DNA of 64,000 nt, taken from Iamia sp038233075. Its GTDB lineage: Bacteria; Actinomycetota; Acidimicrobiia; Acidimicrobiales; Iamiaceae. Position 1 is the first letter of the stretch. Each line of letters starts with the position of its first letter. Location: positions 20,624-84,623 of the forward strand of contig JBBSMQ010000016.1 of the NCBI GenBank assembly GCA_038233075.1, given 5' to 3'. The position numbers were made by a program, and so were the translations under genes. Positions 55,733 through 64,000 of this stretch are shown here, piece by piece. The notes under the pieces were generated by a model, which did no database searches, was not told the DNA's origin, and was given only the letters and a program-made list of their open reading frames with translations.

Positions 55733-55793
55733 GGTCGGCTGTCCTCTCGGCTCGGTGCGCCGTGCCGGAGCGGTCGGTGAGGGGGCATGGCGG

Positions 55794-56480
55794 TCATCGG
55801 GGCTCTCCGTGGTCGGGCTCTCCGGCGAGGCGCTGATCGAAGGCGTCGACCTCGTCGCCAGCGACCGCCACGTGGACCGTGTCGCCGTCCTGCAGCAGCA
55901 GGTCGGCGTCGGGGATCTGGGCCACGCCCAGCCGGGTGAGGCCCATCACCCGGCTGACCCCGGCCTCGTCGAGGGCGAGAGCGGGCGTGCCGGCCCAGGC
56001 CGGTGGGACGTCACGCTCGACCAGGACCACCTTGGCGCTGGGATCGATCCACTCGACCGCGGGCCGCTCGGGCAGGACCCGCTGCAGCACCCGCTCCGTC
56101 GTCCACTGGACGGTGGCGATGGTGGGGATCCCGAGGCGCTCGTAGATCGCGGCGCGGCGGGGGTCGTAGATGCGGGCCACCACCCGCTCGATGCCGAAGG
56201 TCTCTCGGGCCACGCGAGCGATCAAGATGTTGGAGTTGTCGCCGCTGGTCACCGCAGCCACGGCCGCAGCCTGCTCCACGCCGGCGGCGCGGAGGCGGCC
56301 CCGGTCGAAGCCGACGCCCACCACGGCGGTGCCGGTGAAGGTCTCGGGGAGGCGGTCGAAGGCGCTCGCTCGACGGTCGACCACAGCGACGGTGTGGCCG
56401 AGGCCCTCGATGGCCCCTGCCAGGCCCGCGCCGACCCGCCCGCACCCCACCACCACCACGTGCACCTGGGTGACCTCCAT
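55794..56480 (-). CDS. trkA: TrkA family potassium uptake regulatory protein (first copy)
   Basis: 228 aa. NAD-binding VVVGCGRVGAGLAGAIEGLG, VVDRRASAFDRLP, RCK-N core, then TrkA_C (ALALDEAGVSRVMGLTRLG, QDGDTVHVAV). Divergent from the KimA-like permease across 170 bp, so the two are probably co-regulated. Confidence 0.92.
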   Translation of the reverse strand: MEVTQVHVVVVGCGRVGAGLAGAIEGLGHTVAVVDRRASAFDRLPETFTGTAVVGVGFDRGRLRAAGVEQAAAVAAVTSGDNSNILIARVARETFGIERVVARIYDPRRAAIYERLGIPTIATVQWTTERVLQRVLPERPAVEWIDPSAKVVLVERDVPPAWAGTPALALDEAGVSRVMGLTRLGVAQIPDADLLLQDGDTVHVAVAGDEVDAFDQRLAGEPDHGEPR

Positions 56481-56650
56481 CAGCTCGGGCCGGACGGCCC
56501 GCGCCGCGAGAGCGGAGCATAGGGCCGGGTCCGGCTCGCTCGTCCACCCGCGAACGGAGAAGGGGCCCCTGGAGTGGCGGCGTGGGCCGGTCGCGGTCGT
56601 AGGCTCGCTCCTGCTGTCGGCCCCTCCTGCGCCGCAGAGAGAAGGTGATC

Positions 56651-58543
56651 GTGGCGTCGGTGGTCAAGCGGCTCGTCGTCGGCCGGCCGCTCGCATCGAG
56701 CGAAGAGCACAACCAACGGATCAGCAAGCCGGTGGCGCTGGCGGTCTTCGCCTCCGACGCCATCTCCTCGACGGCCTACGCCACCGAGGAGATCCTCCTC
56801 GTGCTGCTGATGGCGGTGGTCTTCCCCCAGACCCACACCTACCTGGTGCCCATCGCGGTGGCTGCGGCCCTCCTGCTGCTGGTCGTGCTGGTCAGCTACC
56901 GCCAGACGATCACCGCCTACCCCAACGGCGGCGGGGCCTACGTGGTGGCCAAGGAGAACATCAGCCAGGGCGCGGGCCTGGTCGCCGGGGCGTCCCTCCT
57001 CGTCGACTACACGCTCACCGTCGCCGTGTCGGTGTCCTCGGGGGTTTTGGCCATCGCCTCGGCGGTGCCCTCGCTGCGGCCGGAGTCCACCCGCATCGCC
57101 CTGTGCCTCGGCTTCGTGACCATCATGACGCTGGCCAACCTGCGGGGCCTCAAGGAGGCGGGCAAGGTCTTCGCCGTCCCCACCTACCTCTACGTGGTCC
57201 TGCTCGCGTCGCTGCTGGTGATCGGTCTCACCCGCGTGTTCGCCTTCGACCTGGGCCCCATCGAGACCGGACCGGAGCTGGCCGGTGAGTTCGCCCGCGA
57301 CCACGCCCTGGCCTCCAGCGCCGCCCTCTTCGTCCTGCTGCGGGCGTTCTCGTCGGGCGCAGTGGTCCTTTCGGGCATCGAGGCCATCTCCAACGGCGTG
57401 CCCACCTTCCGGCCCCCGGAGTCGAAGAACGCCAACACCACCCTCACCTTCATGGGCCTGATCCTGGCCGGCGGGTTCCTCGGCATCAGCGTGCTCGCCA
57501 ATCATCTGCGGCCCGTCGTGGACGAGACCGGCGAGACGGTGCTGTCGCAGATGGGCAAGGCCGTGTTCGGCGAGAACCCGATCTACTACGCCTTCCAGAT
57601 CGCCACCTTCGCCATCCTCATCCTGGCCGCCAACACCGCCTACGCCGGCTTCCCCCAGCTGTCATCCATCATCGCCAAGGATGGCTACCTGCCCCGCCAG
57701 CTGGCCACGCGTGGCGACCGGCTGGCGTTCTCCAACGGCATCATCTTCCTGGCCGGCATGGCGGGCCTGCTCATCGTTGCCTTCCGCGCCGAGGTGAGCG
57801 CCCTGATCCCCCTGTACGCGGTGGGCGTGTTCACCGGCTTCACCCTCAGCCAGGCCGGCATGATCCGCCACCACCTGCGAGAGCGGGAGGCCCGGTGGCG
57901 ACAGAAGCTCGCGGTCAACGCGCTGGGCTGCGCGGCCACGTCGGTCGTGCTGATCGTGGTCGTGGTCTCGAAGTTCACGCTCGGGGCGTGGATCCCGGCC
58001 GTGGTCATCCCCATGATCGTGATCCTCTTCCGGGCCATCCACCGCCACTACGCCCGCATGGACCAAGCCCTCCGGGTGCAGCCCGGCTACAAGGCCCGCC
58101 GTCGCACCCACACCGTCGTGGTGCTGGTGGGCCGGATCACCAAGGGATCCCTGGAGGCCATCGCCTACGCCCGGTCGCTGCGCCCCGACCGGCTCCTCGC
58201 CGTCTCGGTGGTGGCCACCGCCGAGCAGCAGCAGGCGATCACCGCCGACTGGCACACCTTCGAGGTCCCGGTCGAGCTGCGGACGCTGTACTCACCGTTC
58301 CGGGAGCTGTCGCGCCCGATCCTGCGCTTCGTCGACGAGTACGACGAGGAGGTCGACGACGACTTCCTCACCGTGGTCCTGCCCGAGTTCGTGCTCGACC
58401 ACTGGTACGAGCAGGTCCTGCACAACCAGAGCGCGCTCCTGCTTCGGTCGCGCCTGCGCACCCGACCCAACACGGTGGTCACCTCCGTGCCCTTCCACCT
58501 CCATGGCGACGAGGTCGAGGTCGTGGGATCGGTGGACCCGTGA
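56651..58543 (+). CDS. kimA: APC-superfamily KimA-like potassium permease
   Basis: 630 aa from GTG 56651 (GTG 56645 is the alternative; AGAGAAGG fits 56651 better). The opening VVKRLVVGRPLASSEEHNQR then SKPVALAVFASDAISSTAYA, and SYRQTITAYPNGGGAYVVAK, closely resemble the B. subtilis KimA K+ importer. About eleven or twelve membrane segments span 40-450; a cytoplasmic C-terminal domain covers about 460-630. The neighbouring trkA genes support a role in K+ uptake. I do not see a c-di-AMP (ydaO) riboswitch in the upstream gap, though one could be missed by eye. It overlaps the next gene by GTGA. Confidence 0.85.
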   Translation: MASVVKRLVVGRPLASSEEHNQRISKPVALAVFASDAISSTAYATEEILLVLLMAVVFPQTHTYLVPIAVAAALLLLVVLVSYRQTITAYPNGGGAYVVAKENISQGAGLVAGASLLVDYTLTVAVSVSSGVLAIASAVPSLRPESTRIALCLGFVTIMTLANLRGLKEAGKVFAVPTYLYVVLLASLLVIGLTRVFAFDLGPIETGPELAGEFARDHALASSAALFVLLRAFSSGAVVLSGIEAISNGVPTFRPPESKNANTTLTFMGLILAGGFLGISVLANHLRPVVDETGETVLSQMGKAVFGENPIYYAFQIATFAILILAANTAYAGFPQLSSIIAKDGYLPRQLATRGDRLAFSNGIIFLAGMAGLLIVAFRAEVSALIPLYAVGVFTGFTLSQAGMIRHHLREREARWRQKLAVNALGCAATSVVLIVVVVSKFTLGAWIPAVVIPMIVILFRAIHRHYARMDQALRVQPGYKARRRTHTVVVLVGRITKGSLEAIAYARSLRPDRLLAVSVVATAEQQQAITADWHTFEVPVELRTLYSPFRELSRPILRFVDEYDEEVDDDFLTVVLPEFVLDHWYEQVLHNQSALLLRSRLRTRPNTVVTSVPFHLHGDEVEVVGSVDP

Positions 58544-59520
58544 CCAGGTCGGGGGACGAGGGGTCGAGGGTCTCGCGCCGGGCCCTGCTCGGGGGCCTGG
58601 GCGCAGCCGCGGCGCTGTCGGTGGTCGGCTGCTCCGACGACGACGCGGATGAGGGTGGCGCGGTCGACGGCGGCACCGACGGCGGTCCCGGCGGCGACAG
58701 CGAGCGATCCGCAGCGGGCGGCCGAGCGGACCCCGTTGAGCCCGAGGTGATCGCCTACGGCCAGGACTCGCCGCTGCAGGTGGGAGCCCTGACCCTCACC
58801 GACAACGAGGCCCGGGAGCCGGTGCCCGTCGTCGTCTTGGTGCACGGCGGCTTCTGGCGAGCCGGCTTCGATCGGTCTCTCATGGCGCCCCTCGCCCTGT
58901 CGTTGGGCCGGGAGGGCATCGCGGCCTGGAACCTCGACTACCGGCCCATCGGCGAGGGTGGCGGCTGGCCCACCACCTTCACCGACGTGGCCGACGGCAT
59001 CGACCACCTCGCGACCCTGGCCCCTGACCGACTCCTCGATCTCGACCGGGTGGCCGTCGTGGGCCACTCCGCAGGCGGGACCCTGGCCCTGTGGTCTGCG
59101 GCCCGGGCCGGGCTCCCGGCTGCGATCCCCGGCGCTGACCCCGCCGTCAGTCCCCTGGCCGTGGTGTCCCAGGCGGGGGTCACCAACCTGGCTGCGGCCG
59201 CGGTCGAGGGCCTGGGGCGGGGAGCGGCGGTGGAGCTCATGGGCGGCCAGCCCACCGGTGATGACGGCGCTGACTACCTCTACGCCTCACCCGTCGAGCG
59301 CCTTCCCCTCGGCACCGAGGTGAGGCAGCTGCTGGTCCACGGCTCGGCCGACGTCATCGTCCCGCCGGCGCAGTCGGAGACCTACGCCGCCCGCGCCGAC
59401 GATGCCGGTGACGAGGTCACCCTGGAGGTGGTCTCGGGTGCCGACCACTTCGTCATGATCGACCCCGACGGGGAGCCGTGGGCGACGGTGCTGGCCTTCC
59501 TCCGCGACGCCTTCGCCTGA
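58540..59520 (+). CDS. Lipoprotein alpha/beta hydrolase
   Basis: 326 aa. N-terminal SRRALLGGLGAAAALSVVGC combines a twin-arginine motif with a lipobox, predicting Tat export and lipid anchoring. Asp/Gly-rich linker, then the hydrolase: oxyanion HGGFWRAGFD (HGG), nucleophile Ser in VVGHSAGGTLAL, acid near GSADVIVPPAQ and His in GADHFVMID. This is the HSL/BD-FAE-type esterase pattern. GTG overlaps the kimA stop; co-translated, though a functional link is not evident. Confidence 0.88.
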   Translation: MTRSGDEGSRVSRRALLGGLGAAAALSVVGCSDDDADEGGAVDGGTDGGPGGDSERSAAGGRADPVEPEVIAYGQDSPLQVGALTLTDNEAREPVPVVVLVHGGFWRAGFDRSLMAPLALSLGREGIAAWNLDYRPIGEGGGWPTTFTDVADGIDHLATLAPDRLLDLDRVAVVGHSAGGTLALWSAARAGLPAAIPGADPAVSPLAVVSQAGVTNLAAAAVEGLGRGAAVELMGGQPTGDDGADYLYASPVERLPLGTEVRQLLVHGSADVIVPPAQSETYAARADDAGDEVTLEVVSGADHFVMIDPDGEPWATVLAFLRDAFA

Positions 59521-59545
59521 GACCGCGGATCCCTCGTGGGTCGCC

Positions 59546-60265
59546 CTAGGGGGCGAACATCATCATCCACTGCTCCTGGGTCTCGGGCCGGAACACAACG
59601 TTGCGCGACCGCACCTCAGACATCGGAGCCGCCGGCTTCTCGGAGTAGAGGTGGCCGGGGTGGAGCACCACGTCGTCGGGCACCTGGCTGAGGCGCTGGG
59701 TGAGCGACAGGTACATCTGCTCCGGGTCGCTGCCGGGGAGATCGGTGCGCCCGCAGCCGTCGAGGAAGAGCGTGTCGCCGGCGACGAGGCGACCCTCGAC
59801 GAGGAAGCACTGGCTGCCCGGGGTGTGGCCCGGCGTGTGGATGAGGGTGATCGGGATCTCGCCCACCATGACGGTGTCGCCGCTGGCGTGGGCGACGAGG
59901 TGGTCGGACCCGACACCGGTGGCCTTGGTGACCCACTCGACCTCGTCGGCCTGCACGTGGACCGGCACCTCAGCCACATCCAGCAGCTCGCTCAACCCGG
60001 CGATGGGGTGTCCCATGAGGCTGCCGCCCACGTGGTCGGGGTGGTAGTGCGTGGCCAGGGCGCCGACCAGCGTCATCTCGTCGGCGGCCAGCACGTCGAG
60101 GACGCCGGGGACGTCGTAGGCCAGGTCGACGGCGACGGCCTCGCCCGTCTCCCGGTCGCCGATCAGGTAGACGAAGTTGACCATCTGCTGGGCGATGACA
60201 TCATCTTCGGCCACGTCCATCCCCGCGAGCAGCTGACGGAAGTAGATGCGATCGGCGTCGGCCAT
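59546..60265 (-). CDS. Metallo-beta-lactamase fold hydrolase (glyoxalase II-like)
   Basis: 239 aa from ATG 60265; ATG 60274 is an equally usable start. Zinc motif THYHPDHVGG, then HTPGHTPGSQCFLV, VAGDTLFLDGCGR, and a final His near VLHPGHLYSE. Likely hydrolyses a thioester or persulfide-type substrate (persulfide dioxygenase/ETHE1-like). Convergent with the lipoprotein hydrolase. Confidence 0.88.
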   Translation of the reverse strand: MADADRIYFRQLLAGMDVAEDDVIAQQMVNFVYLIGDRETGEAVAVDLAYDVPGVLDVLAADEMTLVGALATHYHPDHVGGSLMGHPIAGLSELLDVAEVPVHVQADEVEWVTKATGVGSDHLVAHASGDTVMVGEIPITLIHTPGHTPGSQCFLVEGRLVAGDTLFLDGCGRTDLPGSDPEQMYLSLTQRLSQVPDDVVLHPGHLYSEKPAAPMSEVRSRNVVFRPETQEQWMMMFAP

Positions 60266-60356
60266 GGCCCCCATGCTGTCACGCCGCGGCTCCCCGCCCC
60301 CACCGGCTCGCACGGGGTGCACGCATCCATTGGACGGGTGATGCCCGATGGGGCGT

Positions 60357-61232
60357 TCAGGCGTCCAAAGGTCGCGGGCCCGGGACGGTGGCGCGCTCGG
60401 CGCGGTACCAGTCGGCCCACACCGCGCTGAACGAACGGTTCCACCGGGACCACGTGGCGCGCAGCGCAGCTCCGGGCCAGACGCGGGGGAGGAGGGCAGC
60501 GGGCAGGAGGGGGTCGGACTGGAGGTGGCGGAGCACCGCGGCGGAGAGCACGAAGCCGTGAGGGAGGGCATCGAGGTCACCGGCGGCGAGGCCTGGCTCC
60601 GACACCTCGAGGGCCGCGATCAGCCGCCGTGCTCTCGTCGCCCAGCCGTCCAGGTCCCACAGCGAGGCGGCGAGGCTGGGCCCGTCGCCGTCGGGGTGGG
60701 CCCGCAGGCGCAGACCCTGGGCCTCGACCACCGCGAGGCTGTCGGGCTGGTCGGCCAGGTCCAGATTGGCGGGCCGCAGCCACACCCCCTCACGGAGCTC
60801 GGCCAGGCGCAGGGCCTGGGCCGCTTGCCGCAGCGCGGTGCGCTCCGCGGCGGGTCGGGCCTCCCCGGTGATCACCAGCCCCTGCCAGCCGTCGCGCTCG
60901 GCGTTCCAGGGCGCAGTACTCCCGTGACGGCTCAGGTCCTGGCGGGCCTGACGGGCGCGGAGGTGGGGACCCAGGGCGTAGCCGTCGCCGTCGGCGCCGA
61001 GCTCGCCGGCGGCGACCATCCGGGAGATGGCGACACGAGCGGTGCCGGGCCGGATGCCGAACAGGCCGCACGACCGGACCAGGATCCCGGTGGGCAGCCG
61101 TGGCGGCTGGACGCCCAGCAAGGTGGAGGCGATCACCGACCGGGCCGGGAGGGCGGGTTCTTCGTCCGGCCGCCAGGGCCCGTGCTCCCCGACCCCGTCT
61201 GTCACGGCTGCGGCTCCTCCGACGGGGACCAC
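60357..61232 (-). CDS. PaaX family transcriptional regulator
   Basis: 291 aa. N-terminal winged helix (ASTLLGVQPPRLPTGILVRS, GIRPGTARVAISRMVAAGEL), a central PaaX domain (SLWDLDGWATRARRLIAALE) and a C-terminal domain (LRHLQSDPLLPAALLPRVW, PG). PaaX represses phenylacetate catabolism genes in proteobacteria; here it is divergent from a fatty acid desaturase, which may be its target (inference). Confidence 0.88.
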   Translation of the reverse strand: MVPVGGAAAVTDGVGEHGPWRPDEEPALPARSVIASTLLGVQPPRLPTGILVRSCGLFGIRPGTARVAISRMVAAGELGADGDGYALGPHLRARQARQDLSRHGSTAPWNAERDGWQGLVITGEARPAAERTALRQAAQALRLAELREGVWLRPANLDLADQPDSLAVVEAQGLRLRAHPDGDGPSLAASLWDLDGWATRARRLIAALEVSEPGLAAGDLDALPHGFVLSAAVLRHLQSDPLLPAALLPRVWPGAALRATWSRWNRSFSAVWADWYRAERATVPGPRPLDA

Positions 61233-61354
61233 GATGGGGCGCCCGGCCGTCGGACGGATCGGGGCCGGTCGGCGGCGGGCACCGGCGCAGCGTACCGTCC
61301 CAGCCGTCGATGTTACGAGGTGGCGACGCGTGGAGCGAGACTGTAAGGTGATCG

Positions 61355-62344
61355 GTGATGGCTGCCACCCTCACCACCACGATGGTCCCGGCAGAGCCTC
61401 TCCTGCCCGAGGTGCTGCCCACCGAGCGCCTGCTCCCGTCGGGCAAGGCGGTGCCCGAGATCCGGGCCGAGCTGCGGCGCATACCCGTGGTCCGCAACGC
61501 CGTCGCCGTGATCAGCGTCTGGGCCCAGGCGATCGTCCCCATCGTCGTGGCCGCCTGGACCCGCAACCCGATCGCCTACCTGGTCGCCTTCATCTGGATG
61601 GGCCGCACCCACGCCGCCTTCGCGGCGCTCTCCCACGAGGCCGCCCACCGCCTGCTGTTCCCCCACAAGCGGATCAACGACTGGGTCGGACGCTGGGTGG
61701 TGGGCTACCCCGCGTTCATCTCCACCGACCTCTACCGGCGGGGCCACATCGCCCACCACAAGGACGAGTTCGGCCCCAAGGAGCCGGACATGAACCTCTA
61801 CGTCGGCTATCCGGTGAGCCGGGCCTCACTGCGCCGCAAGCTCACCCGCGACGCCTTCGGGAGGTCGGGCTGGAAGAACCTGCGCAGCATCCTGCGGGGG
61901 GCCCGCATGGCCGAGTTCGGCCACCACGCCCGCCGCATCCTCTACTTCCAGGCCGCCGTCCTCCTCGTGGCCACGCTGCTGGGTCGGCCCGAGCTCTACC
62001 TGCTCTGGTTCATCCCGTGGATGACCAGCTGGCGGGTCATCAACCGCCTGCGGGCCATCGCCGAGCACGGAGGCATGGAGCGTTCGAAGGACCGCCGCCG
62101 CACCACCCACTCGGTGCGCCAGCGACCCCTCGCCCGCTTCTTCCTCGTGCCCTACAACATCGGCTGGCACCTCTCCCACCACGTCGACATGGGCGTGCCC
62201 TGGCGCCACCTGCCGCAGATGCACACCGAGCTGCGAGCCAGCGGCTGGGTGCCCGACGGCCTCGAGCACCGCAGCTACCCCGCCCTCTGGCGGGCCCTGG
62301 CCGCCGGCGACGAGCCAACCCGCGAGGCCAGCGCCACCGCCTGA
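61355..62344 (+). CDS. Membrane fatty acid desaturase
   Basis: 329 aa. Three histidine boxes: HEAAH (94-98), HIAHH (131-135) and HLSHH (about 270). Hydrophobic pairs surround 52-85 and 202-230. It should be a di-iron acyl-lipid or acyl-CoA desaturase. GTG 61355 and ATG 61358 are both possible; TAAGGT at 61344-61349 serves either as a -10 for a leaderless transcript or as a Shine-Dalgarno-like sequence. Divergent from the PaaX-like regulator. Confidence 0.92.
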   Translation: MMAATLTTTMVPAEPLLPEVLPTERLLPSGKAVPEIRAELRRIPVVRNAVAVISVWAQAIVPIVVAAWTRNPIAYLVAFIWMGRTHAAFAALSHEAAHRLLFPHKRINDWVGRWVVGYPAFISTDLYRRGHIAHHKDEFGPKEPDMNLYVGYPVSRASLRRKLTRDAFGRSGWKNLRSILRGARMAEFGHHARRILYFQAAVLLVATLLGRPELYLLWFIPWMTSWRVINRLRAIAEHGGMERSKDRRRTTHSVRQRPLARFFLVPYNIGWHLSHHVDMGVPWRHLPQMHTELRASGWVPDGLEHRSYPALWRALAAGDEPTREASATA

Positions 62345-62387
62345 TCGCCCGATGGGCGCCGCGGCGCCTCGCACTACCGTGTCGAGC

Positions 62388-62472
62388 GGAGCGGTGGCAG
62401 AGCGGACGATTGCAGTCGCCTTGAAAGCGACCGGCCCTCACGGGCCCGGGGGTTCGAATCCCCCCCGCTCCG
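62388..62472 (+). tRNA. tRNA-Ser (anticodon TGA)
   Basis: 85 nt class II tRNA: acceptor GGAGCGG/CCGCTCC, anticodon stem GTCGC/GCGAC with loop CTTGAAA (anticodon TGA), variable arm GGCCCTCACGGGCC, T arm GGGGG/CCCCC with TTCGAAT, discriminator G. TACCGT ends eight nt before the 5' end, fitting a -10. CCA is not encoded. Likely attachment site for the element that follows. Confidence 0.96.
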
Positions 62473-62627
62473 CTGAGGGGTCCACGGAGGGCCACAGATG
62501 GCAAGGTAACCCTGGTTAGCGGGGCGAAAGGGGACTTGGAGGTCCACGGAAGTATCTAGGCGGTTGGTCCCTGGTTGGTCCCGCGAGTTCGCCGCATCGC
62601 ATTCAGGGACCGACGGAAGGGACCGAC
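62473..62627 (+). other. Putative attL/integrase leader between tRNA-Ser and integrase
   Basis: 155 bp between the tRNA 3' end and the truncated integrase gene, the standard place for an integrated element's attachment site. Two GGTCCACGGA words (62479 and 62541 regions) repeat. The core att sequence cannot be defined without the other junction, which is outside the window. Confidence 0.4.
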
Positions 62628-62963
62628 GTGGATGCCACCGCAAGGAAGAGGCCGGGCCGTAGGCCCACCCCGAAGCGCAGGGTCGATGCCGATGGCCGGG
62701 TGACGGTCGCCGGCAAGGCCGCCAACGGTCAGGGGTCCATCTACTGGTCGGCCGGCGCAGGGCGGTGGGAGGCCAAGCGTCAGCACCCCGTGACGGGAAA
62801 GCTGATCAAGCGAACCGGATCCACCCGAGAGCAGGCCTCCCAGCGCCTCGCTGACGCACTCGGGACGACGACCCCTACGGGCGTCGCCGGTCTTGGCACC
62901 AACCCGACTTTCTCGGACGCGCTCACCTACTTCCTGGACTCGGTGGCCGCTCCCCGTGTCGCT
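62628..62963 (+). pseudogene. int: Truncated phage-type tyrosine integrase (N-terminal arm and SAM-like start)
   Basis: GTG 62628 with GGAAGG upstream. Residues 1-112: basic N-terminus, AP2-like arm-binding domain (GQGSIYWSAGAGRWEAKRQH, PVTGKLIKRTGSTREQA), then PTFSDALTYFLDSVAAPRVA, the start of the core-binding domain. After residue 112 the sequence stops resembling an integrase; the catalytic domain is absent. Non-functional. Confidence 0.75.
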
Positions 62964-62988
62964 CGGCGGGCCGCCGATGGAGCCCGCC

Positions 62989-63387
62989 TGGGATCGGGAC
63001 TTCCAGTTCCGGGAACCCGAACGGCGGGTGCTCGGCGTGGACGCGCAGGGCCTCCAAGTCGACGTGGTCGTCGACGTCGAGGGTGCTGGCGAGCAACGTG
63101 TCGAGCTCGTCGTCGTAGGTCTCGGCGAGTTGAGTGTTGAGCGACTCAACCTCCGCTGCACGAGCCTCGAGGTAGAGGCGCTTCGCCTCAGCTTCCGCCT
63201 GCTTCTGGTGCGCAGCCGACGCCTTGGCCGCCGGAGCCCTGGCCTGTTCCGCCTGGCGCTGGGCCGCCTCTGCCTGGCGGACCGCGGCTGCGTGCTGGCG
63301 TGCGGCGGCCTTGTTGGCCTGCTCACGTTGCCGCGCAGCCACCTGCTTCTGGTGCGACATCTCGGCAAAGAACCCACGTTTGGCCAT
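62989..63387 (-). pseudogene. Truncated restriction-endonuclease-like protein, N-terminal coiled-coil part
   Basis: ATG 63387 preceded by strong GAGGAGG. The first 133 residues (MAKRGFFAEMSHQKQVAARQ, a long Ala/Gln/Glu coiled coil, DDELDTLLASTLDVDDHVDL, HPPFGFPELEVPIP) match the N-terminal part of Mrr-type restriction proteins in Actinobacteria. The continuation is lost at about 62989, where the integrase fragment begins on the other strand. Nuclease domain missing; family call from memory of the N-terminal pattern. Confidence 0.6.
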
Positions 63388-63403
63388 CGGTCTCCCTCCT
63401 CAA

Positions 63404-63433
63404 TCGCATCCACCCGGTACCGGGTGGATGCGA
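63404..63433. repeat. 30-bp perfect palindrome
   Basis: Left arm TCGCATCCACCCGGT, right arm ACCGGGTGGATGCGA, no spacer, perfect over 15 bp per arm; the flanking bases (A on both sides) end the symmetry. It lies 16 bp upstream of the start codon of the truncated endonuclease-like gene, so it could be an operator, or a junction or hairpin from a mobile element. Confidence 0.8.
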
Positions 63434-63535
63434 ACCCAAACCCGCACAGTGCAACGCCGCAGTGATTCGGCCTGGGTCCGACGGGTGCTCGTTGGGTTGG
63501 TTTTCTCAGGCCGCGGGGGCCTGGGCGAGGTCACG

Positions 63536-63809
63536 CTAGTCAGCGGCAACCCACTCCGCAGGTGTGGCGTCGTCGAGCTCGCCGTGGAGCCGTTGCTCGT
63601 TGAACCAGCCGACCCACCCGCAGGTGGCCACATCGAGGTCGTCGAGGCCCTTCCAGTGACCGCCGTTGGCGGCGAGCGCCGCAGGGTTGCGGTGCAATTC
63701 GGTCTTGTAGAGGGCGTTGACCGATTCGGCCATCGCGTTGTCGAACGAATCGCCGTCGGTGCCGATCGATGCCTTGGCGTCGAGCTCGGCGATGCGCTGG
63801 AGGTCTAGG
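63536..63809 (-). mobile_element. IS3-family transposase 3' fragment
   Basis: The minus strand reads LQRIAELDAKASIGTDGDSF then DNAMAESVNALYKTELHRNP, CGWVGWFNEQRLHGELDDAT and PAEWVAAD with a stop. This is the C-terminal DDE region of IS3 OrfB (catalytic Glu in AESVNALYK). The 5' part, including the first two Asp, is missing; the terminal inverted repeat was not located. Confidence 0.8.
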
Positions 63810-63821
63810 TACTGTGGCTCC

Positions 63822-64000
63822 ATGGGCGAGCCGTCATTGCCAGAGGACACGGATCCGGATGTGTTCGAGCGCCTCGTCGACGGGTGGCGACAGATGTCCG
63901 TGGCTGAGCGCGCCGCCCTCGCCGATCAGGCCAGCATCGATGTCGTCCGGGCCGCAGAGGCCGGCATCAGGGCTCGGTGGCCCGATGCCTCGGACGGGGA
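63822..64000 (+). CDS. Hypothetical protein, 5' part (runs off the window)
   Basis: ATG 63822 opens MGEPSLPEDTDPDVFERLVD then GWRQMSVAERAALADQASID and VVRAAEAGIRARWPDAS, an amphipathic, natural-looking sequence with strong third-position G/C that continues to the window edge. It resembles small actinobacterial hypothetical proteins with an RxRxPDAS motif; no function is known to me. The start overlaps the lost 5' region of the IS3 fragment. Confidence 0.55.
   Translation, partial: MGEPSLPEDTDPDVFERLVDGWRQMSVAERAALADQASIDVVRAAEAGIRARWPDASDG

Noticed and set aside
56480..56650. Possible ydaO-type (c-di-AMP) riboswitch before the KimA-like gene
   Set aside because: KimA in B. subtilis is controlled by such a riboswitch, but I could not recognise the conserved elements in this GC-rich 170-bp gap.

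Overview
The window is a roughly 70% GC actinobacterial chromosome segment, most plausibly from an Acidimicrobiia-type organism (my inference from protein character and gene order; no search was run). It covers the replication-origin neighbourhood. On the minus strand, reading right to left, come dnaA, dnaN, recF, dciA, gyrB, gyrA, a TadE-like membrane protein, a DUF3566 protein and tRNA-Ile. On the plus strand come rpmH/rnpA, yidD, yidC, jag, rsmG, parA and parB. The dnaA-dnaN gap and the dnaA-rpmH gap both carry DnaA boxes and together look like oriC.

Between rsmG and parA (about 14.5-20.1 kb) lies a 5.6 kb stretch with almost no intact genes. It holds three perfect 14-bp palindromes GTTCCACGTGGAAC, read as parS sites for the adjacent ParAB. 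It also holds decayed fragments: a transposase-like piece, a Clp-type AAA+ piece and two oppositely oriented IS21/IstB tails.

From 22 to 37 kb the order resembles the mycobacterial cwlM-trxA-trxB-anti-sigma-sigM-kinase-DUF6049-pcnA cluster. Two differences stand out: murJ is absent, and a membrane Ser/Thr kinase with intact catalytic motifs stands where mycobacteria carry a MurJ-pseudokinase fusion. A DegV-like protein, a GNAT enzyme, a histone-deacetylase-like hydrolase, a degenerate PilT-like ATPase and a glutamine amidotransferase are interspersed. From 37 to 46 kb are metabolic genes (FAD oxidase, TPP enzyme, panB), a ribbon-helix-helix/Doc toxin-antitoxin pair with a frameshifted toxin, and the DUF5318-ponA pair.

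From 48 to 53 kb is the rpsF-ssb-rpsR-rplI-dnaB cluster. DnaB carries a 432-residue intein with a LAGLIDADG-type endonuclease. Next come gluQ, a potassium module (OB-fold protein, two TrkA proteins, a KimA-like permease), a lipoprotein hydrolase, a metallo-beta-lactamase fold hydrolase, a PaaX-like regulator and a fatty acid desaturase. The right end, from tRNA-Ser onward, is the wreck of an integrated element: a truncated integrase abuts a truncated endonuclease-like gene, followed by a 30-bp perfect palindrome and an IS3 transposase tail.

Several genes start 6-7 nt after a TANNNT hexamer with no Shine-Dalgarno sequence, so leaderless transcription appears common. The items I rate most interesting are rpmH nested out of frame inside a long rnpA reading frame (as known in Thermus), the parS-bearing gene desert, the kinase at the murJ locus, the leaderless promoter pattern and the degenerate enzymes (PilT-like, CwlM-like).
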